Under the pieces are notes generated by a model that saw nothing but the letters and a program-made list of their open reading frames with translations, searched no databases and was not told the DNA's origin. The position numbers and the translations under genes are program-made. Positions 1 to 9,364 of a stretch of DNA of 64,000 nt are shown piece after piece (the first letter of the stretch is position 1; every line of letters starts with the position of its first letter). Origin of the DNA: Marinifilum caeruleilacunae. Its GTDB lineage: Bacteria > Bacteroidota > Bacteroidia > Bacteroidales > Marinifilaceae. The stretch is taken from NCBI RefSeq assembly GCF_013141825.1, contig NZ_RZNH01000020.1, positions 27,493-91,492 of the forward strand. The letters run 5' to 3'.

Positions 1-2
1 TC

Positions 3-1826
3 GAAGAAACTTTAGGCAAAATTCTCAAAGATAGTAATGCTGATTTCAAACTTATCTCACTCTCTTCTGTTGATGATTTGAGTTCAGAGCTTGATGATGT
101 AGATGCGGTATACCTTTCTGGTGGACAATTTTATTCTGAAGAAGATCAGCAAAGAATGATCAACATGATCAATGACCGAAAATTACCATCCTATACATCC
201 ATGGATCAGAGATTTTCCGATTTTGGTATACTATTCAATTCTCAACCCGTGAATGAGCTCGATCAGTTTTTCAGAAGAATTGCCCTTACCATTGAAGCGG
301 CTGTGATGGGAAAGAAATTATCCGAACTTCCTATTTATTTGGATTTTGAGTCGAAACTTTTACTCAATATCGAAACATCGTTTAAAATTGAGTTTCCATT
401 AAAATACAGCTTTCTGATTCGTACCAATATCGTAGGTAGTGCTCAGAATATTCCTTTCCAAAAAAAATATTACCTCGACGATGTGGTTTATCAATTATTG
501 GAGAGTAACCTCAGTTTAAAGGCAAGTAAATACGATGTTGATTTGGCAAAAAAAGATGTTAAACTTGCAAACAGTGAATATTTGCCTAACCTATCTTCTT
601 CTCTTACGGGTTCTCATATCGATCCGGATCTTGCCAAAGCTTCCAATGGATCAAATCCAGAATTTTCGACCAGTGGAAATATTAGCTTGGAACAGGTTTT
701 ATTTTCGGAACAGGCAAGTGCCAATATCAAAATTCAGAAAGAACTGGAACAGGCTAGCCAGGAAAACTACAATGCAACAGAAAAGGATGCCATTTTGGAT
801 GCTGGTATCACCTTTTACAATGCGCTTATCGCGAAAGCAAATTTTCTGATAAATGATGAAAACCTAAGGGTTACCCGAAAGAATTTTGAAATCGCAAAAC
901 AAAACTATTCCGTAGGACAAACCGGAAAATCTGATGTTCTAAGATGGCGAAGTGAACTTGCCCTGGCCACCCAAAACATTGTAAATGCCTATACCAACTA
1001 TGTGCAAACCATACATGCACTAAACCAGGTTTTAAATAATCCTATCGATTTTAAAATTGATATTGCCCACGCTCTTGTTGATGAAGAAGCTGTAGATCAA
1101 TTTGATTACAAAGGCTTGATTCAACTGATTGACGATCCGATTCTAAGAAGCAAATTGCTAAACTTCCTGGAGCAGGTTGCAATTGAAAATGCTCATGAGT
1201 TAAAATCACTTCAGTTTAATATTTCGGCAAGTGAGCGTTCGGCCAAACTGTACCAACGCAGTAAGTTTTTGCCAACAGTGGCATTACAAGGAGCTTATAA
1301 TCATACGTTCACACGCGACGGAGAAGGCAGTTCATATCCTACAGGTTTTACTGCTCCTCCTGATGGATATTACAATGTAGGCGTTCAGCTGAGCCTGCCT
1401 CTTTTCAATAAAAATCAGCGTAATATCAATCGCCAAAAATCCCTAATTCAACAGGATCAGTTAAAACTACAGAAAGAAAATACCGAAAGTATAATTCGCC
1501 AGAATGTTAATGATATCGTTTATTCCATTTTGAACCTGTACACCAATATAGAATTGTCGAACCTGACAACCAAAACAGCAAAGGAAAGTTTGGACTTAAT
1601 GCAAATCTCTTACCTAAATGGTGCCGTGAGTATTACCAGCTTAATTGATGCTCAGCAAGCTTATTTTCAGGCTCAACAGCAACAGGCAAGTGCTGGTTAT
1701 AACTTTTACCTAAGCCTGTTACAAATGGAAAGAATTTTATCCTATTATTTCTTCCTGAACCCTGATGAAGAGAATCAAAACTTTATTCAGAACCTTCAGA
1801 ATTATCTTATATCAAACAATCAGTAA
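3..1826 (+). CDS. TolC-family outer-membrane efflux channel with N-terminal ABC-substrate-binding-like domain (5' partial)
   Basis: The frame is open to the left edge (from base 3), so the gene is cut by the window; the TTG at 78 is only an internal codon. About 607 residues are visible. The first ~140 resemble the C-terminal lobe of the ABC_sub_bind family (PF04392-like): a YLSGG strand, then LDQFFRRIALTIEAAVMGK and a segment ending in an IP-like leucine-rich strand. From about residue 150 the sequence is a typical TolC fold: two long alpha-helical repeats rich in Q, N, A and S (for example the VGQTGKSDVLRWRSELA and NGAVSITSLIDAQQAYFQAQ segments). It would form the outer-membrane exit duct for the adaptor and pump that follow 17 bp downstream. 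TolC assignment is firm; the role of the fused domain is unknown. Confidence 0.85.
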   Translation, partial: EETLGKILKDSNADFKLISLSSVDDLSSELDDVDAVYLSGGQFYSEEDQQRMINMINDRKLPSYTSMDQRFSDFGILFNSQPVNELDQFFRRIALTIEAAVMGKKLSELPIYLDFESKLLLNIETSFKIEFPLKYSFLIRTNIVGSAQNIPFQKKYYLDDVVYQLLESNLSLKASKYDVDLAKKDVKLANSEYLPNLSSSLTGSHIDPDLAKASNGSNPEFSTSGNISLEQVLFSEQASANIKIQKELEQASQENYNATEKDAILDAGITFYNALIAKANFLINDENLRVTRKNFEIAKQNYSVGQTGKSDVLRWRSELALATQNIVNAYTNYVQTIHALNQVLNNPIDFKIDIAHALVDEEAVDQFDYKGLIQLIDDPILRSKLLNFLEQVAIENAHELKSLQFNISASERSAKLYQRSKFLPTVALQGAYNHTFTRDGEGSSYPTGFTAPPDGYYNVGVQLSLPLFNKNQRNINRQKSLIQQDQLKLQKENTESIIRQNVNDIVYSILNLYTNIELSNLTTKTAKESLDLMQISYLNGAVSITSLIDAQQAYFQAQQQQASAGYNFYLSLLQMERILSYYFFLNPDEENQNFIQNLQNYLISNNQ

Positions 1827-1843
1827 AGAAAAACCATATCATT

Positions 1844-2929
1844 ATGAAATCATTATACACATTTCCAATTGCACTATTATTCGTTCTGTTTAGCGCATGC
1901 TCTGGTGGCGAAAAGGATCAAAAAACAGAGCGATTCCGACCCGTAAAATACCAGGAAGTAAACTATTCCGGAATTGGCCAGGTTCGATCCTTTAATGGTA
2001 CCGCCCGATCTGACAAGGAAATCAACCTTAGCTTTAGAACAGCCGGAATTCTTACTGTTTTAAATATTGCCAATGGTCAAAGCGTAAACAAAGGCGATTT
2101 ATTGGCCAGAATCGATAACTCGGAAGCCCAGCTATCTTTGGAACAGTCTATTTCAACCTTGAGTAGCTCAAAGGCCAATTTAAATACGGCCACATCAACA
2201 CTGGAACGAACCAGAACCCTTTTCGAAAAAGGAAGTGCCTCGCTAAGTGATTATGAGAACGCAAAAGCATCTTATGCTTCGGCCGAAGCCAATTATGAAT
2301 CGGCCAAACGAAGTGTTGAAATTCAGGAGAAGCAAGTGGGATATGGTATTATTAATGCGCCGGCCAATGGAGTAATTGCATCCAAAAATGTTGAAAACAA
2401 CGAGAATGTAAGTGCCGGACAAATTATTGCCGTTCTAAATGCAGGAAGCTTTATGGAGGTAAGCCTGGGACTGCCCGAAAATGTAATCAACAGGGTGAAT
2501 AAAGGGATGAATGTTACGGCTACTTTTCCAGCACTTCAAGGAAAAGAATATGAAGGAATTGTAAATGAAGTTTCTCCATCCATTAGTGAAGGTTCTGCTA
2601 CCTATCCGGTACGAATCAAATTAACTGGTGAAACATCCGAAGTAAAATCGGGAATGGCTGCACACATTAAATTTAAATTTGGTAAAACCGATAAAGGCGA
2701 TAGTCTTATTGTTCCGATATCAGCCGTAGGCGAAGATAGCAAAGGAAATTTTGTTTTTGTAATTGTAAAAGAGAACGAAAATGTTGGAGTGATTAAAAAG
2801 CAACATTTTACGGTTGGAGAACTTTCTCCCGTTGGATTTGAAGTAAAAAGTGGTTTAAAACCAGGTCAACTGGTAGCAACTGCTGGTTTACAAACCCTGC
2901 TCGACGGACAAAAAGTTAGCTTAAAATAG
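1844..2929 (+). CDS. RND efflux periplasmic adaptor (membrane-fusion lipoprotein)
   Basis: This is a periplasmic adaptor (HlyD/AcrA-like membrane-fusion protein), 361 aa. The N-terminus is a lipoprotein signal (hydrophobic run then LFSAC, lipid on Cys19), so it should be anchored in the inner membrane. It shows the first half of a biotinyl-lipoyl-like domain (GILTVLNIANGQSVNKGDLLARID), an alanine- and serine-rich alpha-helical hairpin (about residues 85-155), the second lipoyl half (YGIINAPANGVIASKNVENNENVSAGQ), and beta-barrel and membrane-proximal domains to the end. It sits between the TolC-like gene (17 bp) and the RND pump (24 bp), so the three form one operon and one tripartite pump. 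Substrate cannot be read from sequence. Confidence 0.9.
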   Translation: MKSLYTFPIALLFVLFSACSGGEKDQKTERFRPVKYQEVNYSGIGQVRSFNGTARSDKEINLSFRTAGILTVLNIANGQSVNKGDLLARIDNSEAQLSLEQSISTLSSSKANLNTATSTLERTRTLFEKGSASLSDYENAKASYASAEANYESAKRSVEIQEKQVGYGIINAPANGVIASKNVENNENVSAGQIIAVLNAGSFMEVSLGLPENVINRVNKGMNVTATFPALQGKEYEGIVNEVSPSISEGSATYPVRIKLTGETSEVKSGMAAHIKFKFGKTDKGDSLIVPISAVGEDSKGNFVFVIVKENENVGVIKKQHFTVGELSPVGFEVKSGLKPGQLVATAGLQTLLDGQKVSLK

Positions 2930-2953
2930 TATTCACCCCTTAACAATGCAATT

Positions 2954-5900
2954 ATGAACCTTACAAAATTTGCTATTGAAAAAAGCCGAATCACATTTAC
3001 ATTGCTAGCTGTGGTGGTGATACTAGGTTTGGCTCTATACGAAACATTGCCCAGGGACAGTATGCCACCTTATACCGTAAGAGTTGCAACTGTGGTTTCA
3101 TCTTTTCCTGGTGCCGGGCCAGAACGAGTAGAACTTTTGGTTACAGATAAAATTGAAAAGAAAGCCCAGGAAATTCCTGAGGTAAAAGAAATCAACAGTA
3201 CATCAAGAACAGGATTATCGGTGGTTACTGTAACACTGAAAGATGAAGTTGCGCCGGAAGATCTTCAATCCATATGGGACAAGCTAAGAAGAAAATTAAA
3301 TGACTTGCGTGACCTTCCACAAGGTGTTAATCCGAACCTTAACGACGATGATGTTGGTGTGGTTTATGGTATAATGGTTGGCCTGATAAGTGATGGTTAC
3401 TCCTATGTTGAAATGAAGGAGTTTGCCGATGATTTAAGAGATGCCTTAATTAAACTTGATGATGCTGCCAAAGTAGAACTTGGCGGCGTTCAGGACGAAA
3501 GGGTATTTATCGAGTTCGATGAATCCCAATTAAAAGAATATGGATTAACATCCTCCATGCTTCAAAATATTATTGCTTCTACAAACATTTTGGATTCGGG
3601 AGGTGAAGTGAACCTGGAATCGGAAAGAATTATACTTGAGCCAACCGGGAACTATGAATCACTGGAAAGCATTGAAAACACCCTGATTCCTGTAGGAGAT
3701 GGAAGCCAGGTGGTACAATTAAGAGATATTACCAGCATCAGGAAAGCTTATGTGGAACCTGCCAGCACCATTGTGCATGTGAATGGGCAACCTGCCATCT
3801 CTTTATCGATTTCACTAATGGATGGAGCCAATATCATTAAACTTGGCCAAGATGTAGATAAGGTATTAGCAGATTGGAACGAACGCTTGCCTATTGGCCT
3901 CGACGTTCAAAGATTGACTTCCTTAGATCACTATGTAGATAAAAGTATTGATAACTTTATCGGCAACCTGGTTCAATCTATCGTAATTGTATTGGTTGTA
4001 ATGCTGATATTTCTGGGTTTGAGAACCGGTTTGATTATTTCCAGTCTGATACCAATTGTTACCATTATGACTTTAATGCTAATGGGTTTAATCAATATGG
4101 GTTTAAACCAGGTAACTTTAGCAGCTTTAATCATGGCGCTTGGAATGATGGTTGATAATGCCATCGTGGTTTCTGAATCTATTATGGTAAAAATGGAAAA
4201 AGGCATGTCGGTGAAAGATGCTGCTGTTTCTTCCTGTTCGGAGTTAATTGTTCCACTTCTGATTTCGACATTGACCACATCGGTAGCATTTCTCTCTTTC
4301 TATTTGGCCGAATCGACCATGGGTGATATTGTTGGACCTATTTTCGTAGTCATTACACTGGCGTTGATCTCATCATGGATTGTTTCGCTTACCATTATAA
4401 CGATGCTTTGCTATTATTTCCTTAAGGTGAAACCTAAGGACGAGTCGAAGCCTAACTTCATGGATCGAATTTTTGGTACCCTAAAAGTATATTACAAATC
4501 GATTATTCTCTCGGCTCTAAACCGAAAAGGAATGGTAATTGGTGGCATTGTACTCTTATTTATTTTATCCTTAAAGGGATTTAGTTTGGTACCTTTCATT
4601 TTCTTCCCCGATAGTGATCGAAACATGATTACCGTTGATATCAACCTGCCATTGGGTACAAAGATTGAACAGACCGAGAAGGTGGTTAAAAGAATAGAAG
4701 GTTATATCACCAGTGATTTATTGGTGAACAATGATAGGGATAAAGGCATAATCGACTGGTCCTCCTTTATCGGTCAGGGTCCGGAATCTTATGACCTGGG
4801 TTACTCTCAGGATGAAGCAAATTCGAGCTATGCCCACATTCTTGTTAATACCAGCTCCTTCGAAGAAAACGCCGAAGTAATTCGAAAACTGGATGAATTT
4901 AGCTACCAAAGTTTCCCAAATGCTGATGTAAAAGTATCTGCCTTAGGATCGGGAGGTAGTGGCACTCCTATCGAAATAAAGGTAAAAGGAAATAATCCTG
5001 ATATTCTTGCCGAGCTATCTGAAAAAATAAAATCGAAACTTTCACAGGTTCAGGGAACCAAAAATGTAAAGGACGATTGGGGTCCAAAAACCAAAAAGTT
5101 TGTGATCAATATTGATCAGAACAATGCACAAATTGCAGGAATTACAAACCAGGATATTGCCACATCTTTAAAAACCGTGTTGGATGGTTTCCAAACGGGT
5201 GAATATCGCGAAGAAGATAAAAACATTCCAATTTTATTGAGAGGTTTCTCCAGTCAGAATCAAAGCTATGAAACCATAGAAACCATGAATGTATTTTCGC
5301 AGAGCTCTGGAAAGAGTGTGCCGCTTTCGCAGGTAGCCAGCATTATTCCGCAATGGCAATATGCCAAAATTAAGCGACTGGATTTGGCCCGAAGCATTAA
5401 TGTTTCCAGTGAAATAACCGAAGAGGGAAATGCATCTGCAATTATGGACGAAGTATTGCCATGGCTGGAAGAAGATGTAAAAACCTGGCCTGCCGGTTAC
5501 AACTATGAGCTGGGAGGTGAAAGTAAGAATACAGCTGAAAATATGGGTGCTGTAATTGCTTATTTACCATTGTCGGCATTTTTAATCCTGCTTCTTTTGG
5601 TGATCCAATTCAATTCATTCCGTAAAACCACCATGGTGGTTAGTACCATTCCTTTGGGTGTAATTGGTGTGGTTATTGGTTTAATAGCCCTTCGCTCCTA
5701 CTTTGGCTTTATGGCCTTTTTAGGTGTTATTTCTCTTGCCGGAATTGTAATTAACAATGCCATTGTATTAATCGACAGAATAGAAATTGAACTTACCGAA
5801 CTCAAACGGACTCCACAAGATGCAGTGATAGCAGCTTGTTTGCAGCGTTTCAGACCAATTCTTTTAACTACCTTCACTACATCATTAGGATTAATTCCAT

Positions 5901-6067
5901 TGTATCTTGGAGGTGGATTAATGTGGGAACCAATGGCTGCATCAATCATGATAGGGCTCCTGTTTGGTACAGTAATTACATTAATATTTATCCCTGCTTT
6001 ATATAGTGTGTTCTATAAAGTAAATTACAAGGATTATGAATTTAACGAAGCTCTTTTAAGCGACTAA
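2954..6067 (+). CDS. RND-family efflux permease
   Basis: Inner-membrane proton-driven pump of the RND superfamily, 1037 aa, normal length. It has TM1 near residues 12-30, a first large periplasmic loop, a TM2-TM6 block (about 335-480), a second loop, and a TM8-TM12 block (about 860-1020). The TM4 motif ALGMMVDNAIVVSESI carries the acidic proton-relay residue, but only one Asp is present, followed by Asn, whereas AcrB-type pumps have two adjacent Asp. The TM10 counterpart is GIVINNAIVLIDRIEIE. Position after TolC and adaptor genes fixes its partners. Export of hydrophobic compounds is typical for the family, but the substrate here is unknown. A strong terminator follows. Confidence 0.93.
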   Translation: MNLTKFAIEKSRITFTLLAVVVILGLALYETLPRDSMPPYTVRVATVVSSFPGAGPERVELLVTDKIEKKAQEIPEVKEINSTSRTGLSVVTVTLKDEVAPEDLQSIWDKLRRKLNDLRDLPQGVNPNLNDDDVGVVYGIMVGLISDGYSYVEMKEFADDLRDALIKLDDAAKVELGGVQDERVFIEFDESQLKEYGLTSSMLQNIIASTNILDSGGEVNLESERIILEPTGNYESLESIENTLIPVGDGSQVVQLRDITSIRKAYVEPASTIVHVNGQPAISLSISLMDGANIIKLGQDVDKVLADWNERLPIGLDVQRLTSLDHYVDKSIDNFIGNLVQSIVIVLVVMLIFLGLRTGLIISSLIPIVTIMTLMLMGLINMGLNQVTLAALIMALGMMVDNAIVVSESIMVKMEKGMSVKDAAVSSCSELIVPLLISTLTTSVAFLSFYLAESTMGDIVGPIFVVITLALISSWIVSLTIITMLCYYFLKVKPKDESKPNFMDRIFGTLKVYYKSIILSALNRKGMVIGGIVLLFILSLKGFSLVPFIFFPDSDRNMITVDINLPLGTKIEQTEKVVKRIEGYITSDLLVNNDRDKGIIDWSSFIGQGPESYDLGYSQDEANSSYAHILVNTSSFEENAEVIRKLDEFSYQSFPNADVKVSALGSGGSGTPIEIKVKGNNPDILAELSEKIKSKLSQVQGTKNVKDDWGPKTKKFVINIDQNNAQIAGITNQDIATSLKTVLDGFQTGEYREEDKNIPILLRGFSSQNQSYETIETMNVFSQSSGKSVPLSQVASIIPQWQYAKIKRLDLARSINVSSEITEEGNASAIMDEVLPWLEEDVKTWPAGYNYELGGESKNTAENMGAVIAYLPLSAFLILLLLVIQFNSFRKTTMVVSTIPLGVIGVVIGLIALRSYFGFMAFLGVISLAGIVINNAIVLIDRIEIELTELKRTPQDAVIAACLQRFRPILLTTFTTSLGLIPLYLGGGLMWEPMAASIMIGLLFGTVITLIFIPALYSVFYKVNYKDYEFNEALLSD

Positions 6068-6083
6068 ATAATTTACAAATTAG

Positions 6084-6114
6084 AAGCCTGTCACAAAACG
6101 ACAGGCTTTTTCTT
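6084..6114 (+). terminator. Rho-independent terminator of the efflux operon
   Basis: Perfect 9-bp inverted repeat (AAGCCTGTC at 6084-6092, GACAGGCTT at 6100-6108), loop of 7, then a T-rich tail. It lies 17 bp after the pump stop codon. Confidence 0.85.
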
Positions 6115-6203
6115 TATCCCATTTTTAACAAATCAATAACAAGCCAGATTATTCTGTTTCAACGATTAATGGTATATTTAATACTCACAAGTCTTATTTG
6201 TAC

Positions 6204-6692
6204 ATGATGATGAAACAACGATTATTTTACTTGTTGATTGTTTTAATATCCATTAGCCTAAATGGCAATTCCCAGGATTTTAAAACCATGGATTACGAAG
6301 CTTTAAAGCCAAGTTTTCATCAACAAAACGATACCACATATGTTATTAACTTCTGGGCCATGTGGTGTAAACCATGCGTGGAAGAACTTCCCGAATTTGA
6401 ACACATCAGAAAATCTTACGAAAACAAAAAAGTAAAAATCCTACTGGTAAGTTTGGATTTTGGTTCGAATGTAAAGGAACGTCTCACAAAATTCCTCAAG
6501 AAAAAAAACATCAATGCCGAAGTGGTAATCCTCGATGACCCCGATTCAAACGCCTGGATCGGTAAAGTTGATCAAAGTTGGGATGGTGCATTACCGGCAA
6601 CGGTTGTTTATAAAAAAGAAAATCGAAAATTCTTTGCCGGAAAAATTACCTACTCAGAACTGGCAGAGACCATTGATAATTTTAACAGATAA
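6204..6692 (+). CDS. Secreted TlpA-like thiol-disulfide oxidoreductase
   Basis: Thioredoxin-fold protein of about 162 aa with an N-terminal signal peptide (hydrophobic LFYLLIVLISISLNG). The active site is NFWAMWCKPCVEELPEF, the WCxPC form of TlpA/ResA-type periplasmic reductases. An upstream TTG extends the frame by two codons. I prefer one of the ATGs at 6204, 6207 or 6210 because the signal peptide starts cleanly with MKQ. The next gene, 29 bp downstream, is also an exported redoxin, suggesting a small envelope redox operon. Its partner protein is not visible. Confidence 0.85.
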   Translation: MMMKQRLFYLLIVLISISLNGNSQDFKTMDYEALKPSFHQQNDTTYVINFWAMWCKPCVEELPEFEHIRKSYENKKVKILLVSLDFGSNVKERLTKFLKKKNINAEVVILDDPDSNAWIGKVDQSWDGALPATVVYKKENRKFFAGKITYSELAETIDNFNR

Positions 6693-6721
6693 AATTTTAG
6701 TATTAACCAATTTTTATAAAA

Positions 6722-7321
6722 ATGAAAAAAGTATTATTACTATGCTTCCTACTCATATCATCTGTAGCAATTATGGCTCAGGGATATAAAGTTGGAGATT
6801 CAGCTGAAGATTTCAAGCTGAAAAACATCGATGGCAAACACATTTCTCTTTCAGATTACTCTGATGCCAAAGGATTTGTAGTAATCTTTACCTGTAACCA
6901 CTGTCCATATGCAGTGGCTTATGAGGATCGAATTATTGATTTCGATAAGAAGTATAAGAAAAAAGGCTTTCCTGTAATTGCAATTAATCCAAACGATCCT
7001 GCTGTTGTTCCAGGAGATTCGTTTGAAGGAATGCAAAAAAGAGCAAAGGAAAAAGGATTCACATTTCCTTATTTATTTGATGCAAAACAGGAAGTTTACA
7101 AGAACTTTGGTGCAACTAAAACTCCTCATGTTTACGTATTAAGTAAGGATAAAAGTAAATTAACTGTTGAGTATATTGGTACAATAGATAATAATTACAA
7201 AGATGCTTCTAAAGTGAGTACAAGGTATTTAGAAGATGCAGTTAATTCTCTGTTAATGAACAAAAAACCTGAAGTGACTTATACAAAGGCAATTGGATGT
7301 TCCATTAAGACAAAAGGATGA
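6722..7321 (+). CDS. Secreted thioredoxin family protein (AhpC/TSA-like redoxin)
   Basis: 199 aa, with a signal peptide ending near AIMAQG. The core matches the peroxiredoxin/TlpA-like redoxin fold: GDSAEDFKLKNIDGKHISLSDY near residue 25, then VVIFTCNHCPYAVAYEDRI, whose CNHCP replaces the usual WCGPC or TxxC catalytic motif and is typical of one redoxin subfamily with the CNHCPY signature. A cis-proline region (KTPHVYVL) follows. It lies 29 bp after another thioredoxin-like gene and is probably co-transcribed. Likely periplasmic thiol chemistry; whether it is a peroxidase or a disulfide reductase cannot be decided. Confidence 0.85.
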   Translation: MKKVLLLCFLLISSVAIMAQGYKVGDSAEDFKLKNIDGKHISLSDYSDAKGFVVIFTCNHCPYAVAYEDRIIDFDKKYKKKGFPVIAINPNDPAVVPGDSFEGMQKRAKEKGFTFPYLFDAKQEVYKNFGATKTPHVYVLSKDKSKLTVEYIGTIDNNYKDASKVSTRYLEDAVNSLLMNKKPEVTYTKAIGCSIKTKG

Positions 7322-7342
7322 GTATAGAGTATTCTTAATAAT

Positions 7343-7376
7343 AAAAAAAACACAGCCAATTAGCTGTGTTTTTTTG
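7343..7376. terminator. Bidirectional terminator between convergent genes
   Basis: Inverted repeat ACACAGC (7350-7356) and GCTGTGT (7363-7369), flanked by an A-run on the left and a T-run on the right, so it can work for the redoxin operon (+) and the MDR oxidoreductase (-). Confidence 0.85.
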
Positions 7377-7392
7377 TCTTTAAATCCGAAAC

Positions 7393-8340
7393 TTACTCCG
7401 TAATTTTCAACGACAATTTTCCAACTACTCTGCCCGATTCGCTATATTGATGCGCTTTTGCAATATCGTCTAACTCATAAGATTTATCGATATGGGTTTT
7501 TAATAAACCTGCATCCACAAAATCGGCCAATAGTTCAAGGTCTTTTTTGCTTTCCTGCACAAATATCTTTTTCATTTTCTTAGAGCTAACCATGTTATGA
7601 ATAGAACCTAGTAAAAGAATATTAAATGAAGGCAAAGTTGTAACATAAACACCGCCACGTTGTAACAAGTGTTTTACTTTCGAATATTCAAGATTTCCAA
7701 CAACATCGAAAAAAATGTCGTATTCTTCCTGTATTTCAAACAGATTCTCGTTTTGATAATCGACTACCCTATCGGCTCCCAACTCTTTTGCAAATTCTAG
7801 ATTTTTCGTGCTACACACTCCTGTTGCCTTACACTGAAAAGCTTTTGCCAACTGCAAGGCAAACGAACCAACTCCTCCGGAACATCCATTCACCAATACA
7901 CTCATTCCCTTTTTAATGCCGCCCATATCACGCAAAGCTTGTAAGGCTGTTAAACCTGCCAAGGGTAAAGTTGCTGCTTCCTCAAAATTCATATTCTGCG
8001 GCTTAAGAGCAAGATGATCGGGTGTAGTGGCAACATATTCGGCATATGCACCATTTTTAATGATATCTACCTTACCATACACCTCATCGCCAACACGATA
8101 AAACTGCACTTTTTTACCTACTTCCAAAATTCTGCCTGCAATATCGCCACCTAAAACACAAGGTAATTTTTTTCGCATGAACAGTTTCAGCATGCCTTTT
8201 CTAATCTTCCAATCAACAGGATTAACCGAAGATGCGTATACCTCTACCAATACCTGGTTGTCTTTTATTTTGGGTCGATCCAGATTTGCAATTTCCAACA
8301 CATCCGGAGAACCATATTTCCTCATTACAATAGCTTTCAT
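7393..8340 (-). CDS. Zinc-independent MDR-family NAD(P)-dependent alcohol dehydrogenase / quinone oxidoreductase
   Basis: 315-aa medium-chain dehydrogenase/reductase. The N-terminal GroES-like domain contains SSVNPVDWKIRKG and LGGDIAGRILEVGKKV. The Rossmann domain carries the nucleotide-binding loop VNGCSGGVGSFALQLAK (near residue 150). The zinc ligands of true alcohol dehydrogenases are absent, which places it with quinone reductase/zeta-crystallin-like enzymes. It is convergent with the redoxin operon. Substrate is unknown; reduction of quinones or enones with NADPH is usual for the family. Confidence 0.88.
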   Translation of the reverse strand: MKAIVMRKYGSPDVLEIANLDRPKIKDNQVLVEVYASSVNPVDWKIRKGMLKLFMRKKLPCVLGGDIAGRILEVGKKVQFYRVGDEVYGKVDIIKNGAYAEYVATTPDHLALKPQNMNFEEAATLPLAGLTALQALRDMGGIKKGMSVLVNGCSGGVGSFALQLAKAFQCKATGVCSTKNLEFAKELGADRVVDYQNENLFEIQEEYDIFFDVVGNLEYSKVKHLLQRGGVYVTTLPSFNILLLGSIHNMVSSKKMKKIFVQESKKDLELLADFVDAGLLKTHIDKSYELDDIAKAHQYSESGRVVGKLSLKITE

Positions 8341-8443
8341 CGTCGTTTTCTTTCAGTTAGGTTGAATCTTTTGTAAGTATAAAACTCACTATTCAAGTTA
8401 CGACAAGTTTGGCTCAATTTCAAGGCGTTAGAAGAACGCAAGC

Positions 8444-9160
8444 TTATTGTGTATCTAGCAGAAGATATGTGATTTCAACATGGTCCGTAAGAACAATAGG
8501 ATCTGGATTTGTGAATGATTGTGCCCCAGTGTATCCGGCCTTATCCATTCTCATTTCAGCCATATGCTGTTTAGGACCGTAAATGGTTTTTACCGTTCCG
8601 TAATTAATATTCTGAATGCTTCCCAATTGTACTTCTGCTGATTCGGCCAGCACCTTAGCTTTTGTTTTAGCATCCTTTACGGCCAATGCAATCAACTTGG
8701 CTTCTGTCGATTTAATCAATTCAGGACTTAGGCCATAGTTGGCATTATAATTCAAATCAACATTCGCCGATTTTAGGACTTCAAGGCATGAATGAATGGT
8801 TTTAGGCTTCGCTTCCAACTTCAGCTTAAGGCTGTAAATAACCCGATAGCCATCTGGTATTTGTCTGCCCGACTGGTAGGTTCTCTCTTCATTTACTCTC
8901 TGGCCTGAGTCGAAAATTTTCAAACTTTTAATTTTAGCAGATTCCAATGACTTTTTCAAACCATCCACATCAGAAAAGTTTTTATTTAAACAAGCCTCAT
9001 ATTCACTGGCCTTTGTACTTATAGTAAGCGATATTTCAACAATATCAGGCTGTTGAAAAATCTTACTTTCCCCTTTCACATGAAGTGTTGGCATTTCTGA
9101 TTGGGCTGCAGCAGCAATCGCTATAAATAGCATAAATACAATTGGAATTAACTTTTTCAT
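8444..9160 (-). CDS. SIMPL domain-containing exported protein (DUF541)
   Basis: 238 aa with a signal peptide (LIPIVFMLFIAIAAAAQ). The rest fits the SIMPL/DUF541 family: LHVKGESKIFQQPDIVEISLTISTKA at the start of the mature part, a central segment with LKSANVDLN, then AVKDAKTKAKVLAESAEVQLGSIQNINYG, a hallmark of the family, and a C-terminal VEITYLL strand. Members (such as BP26/OMP28) are periplasmic proteins of unclear molecular role that form oligomeric rings in some species. The gene stands alone on the minus strand. Confidence 0.88.
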   Translation of the reverse strand: MKKLIPIVFMLFIAIAAAAQSEMPTLHVKGESKIFQQPDIVEISLTISTKASEYEACLNKNFSDVDGLKKSLESAKIKSLKIFDSGQRVNEERTYQSGRQIPDGYRVIYSLKLKLEAKPKTIHSCLEVLKSANVDLNYNANYGLSPELIKSTEAKLIALAVKDAKTKAKVLAESAEVQLGSIQNINYGTVKTIYGPKQHMAEMRMDKAGYTGAQSFTNPDPIVLTDHVEITYLLLDTQ

Positions 9161-9331
9161 CTCTTATTTTTTATTGATTTATTGCCTCATTATCGAAGTC
9201 AAATGAATTATTACATAAAAAGCCACATCAATTAAAGATGTTTTAGTCTTTTTTTCATTATCTTGCGCCTTCTTTAATTCAAAATCACGATTGAATTAAA
9301 ATTGATAGAAAATATCACATAAATTATCAGC

Positions 9332-9364
9332 AAAAAAGGCTCTTCTTTGGAGAGCCTTTTTTAT
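9332..9364. terminator. Bidirectional terminator after the nitroreductase gene
   Basis: Perfect 12-bp inverted repeat with A- and T-runs (9332-9343 and 9351-9362, core GGCTCT/AGAGCC, loop TCTTTGG). It lies immediately downstream of the minus-strand nitroreductase, which stops at 9365. Confidence 0.85.

Noticed and set aside
78-80. TTG as the start of the TolC-like gene
   Set aside because: The frame stays open to base 3, and residues before it continue the same domain, so the true start is outside the window.
535-849. 104-aa plus-strand ORF inside the TolC gene
   Set aside because: Shadow frame of a well-supported coding region, with no domain and no start context.
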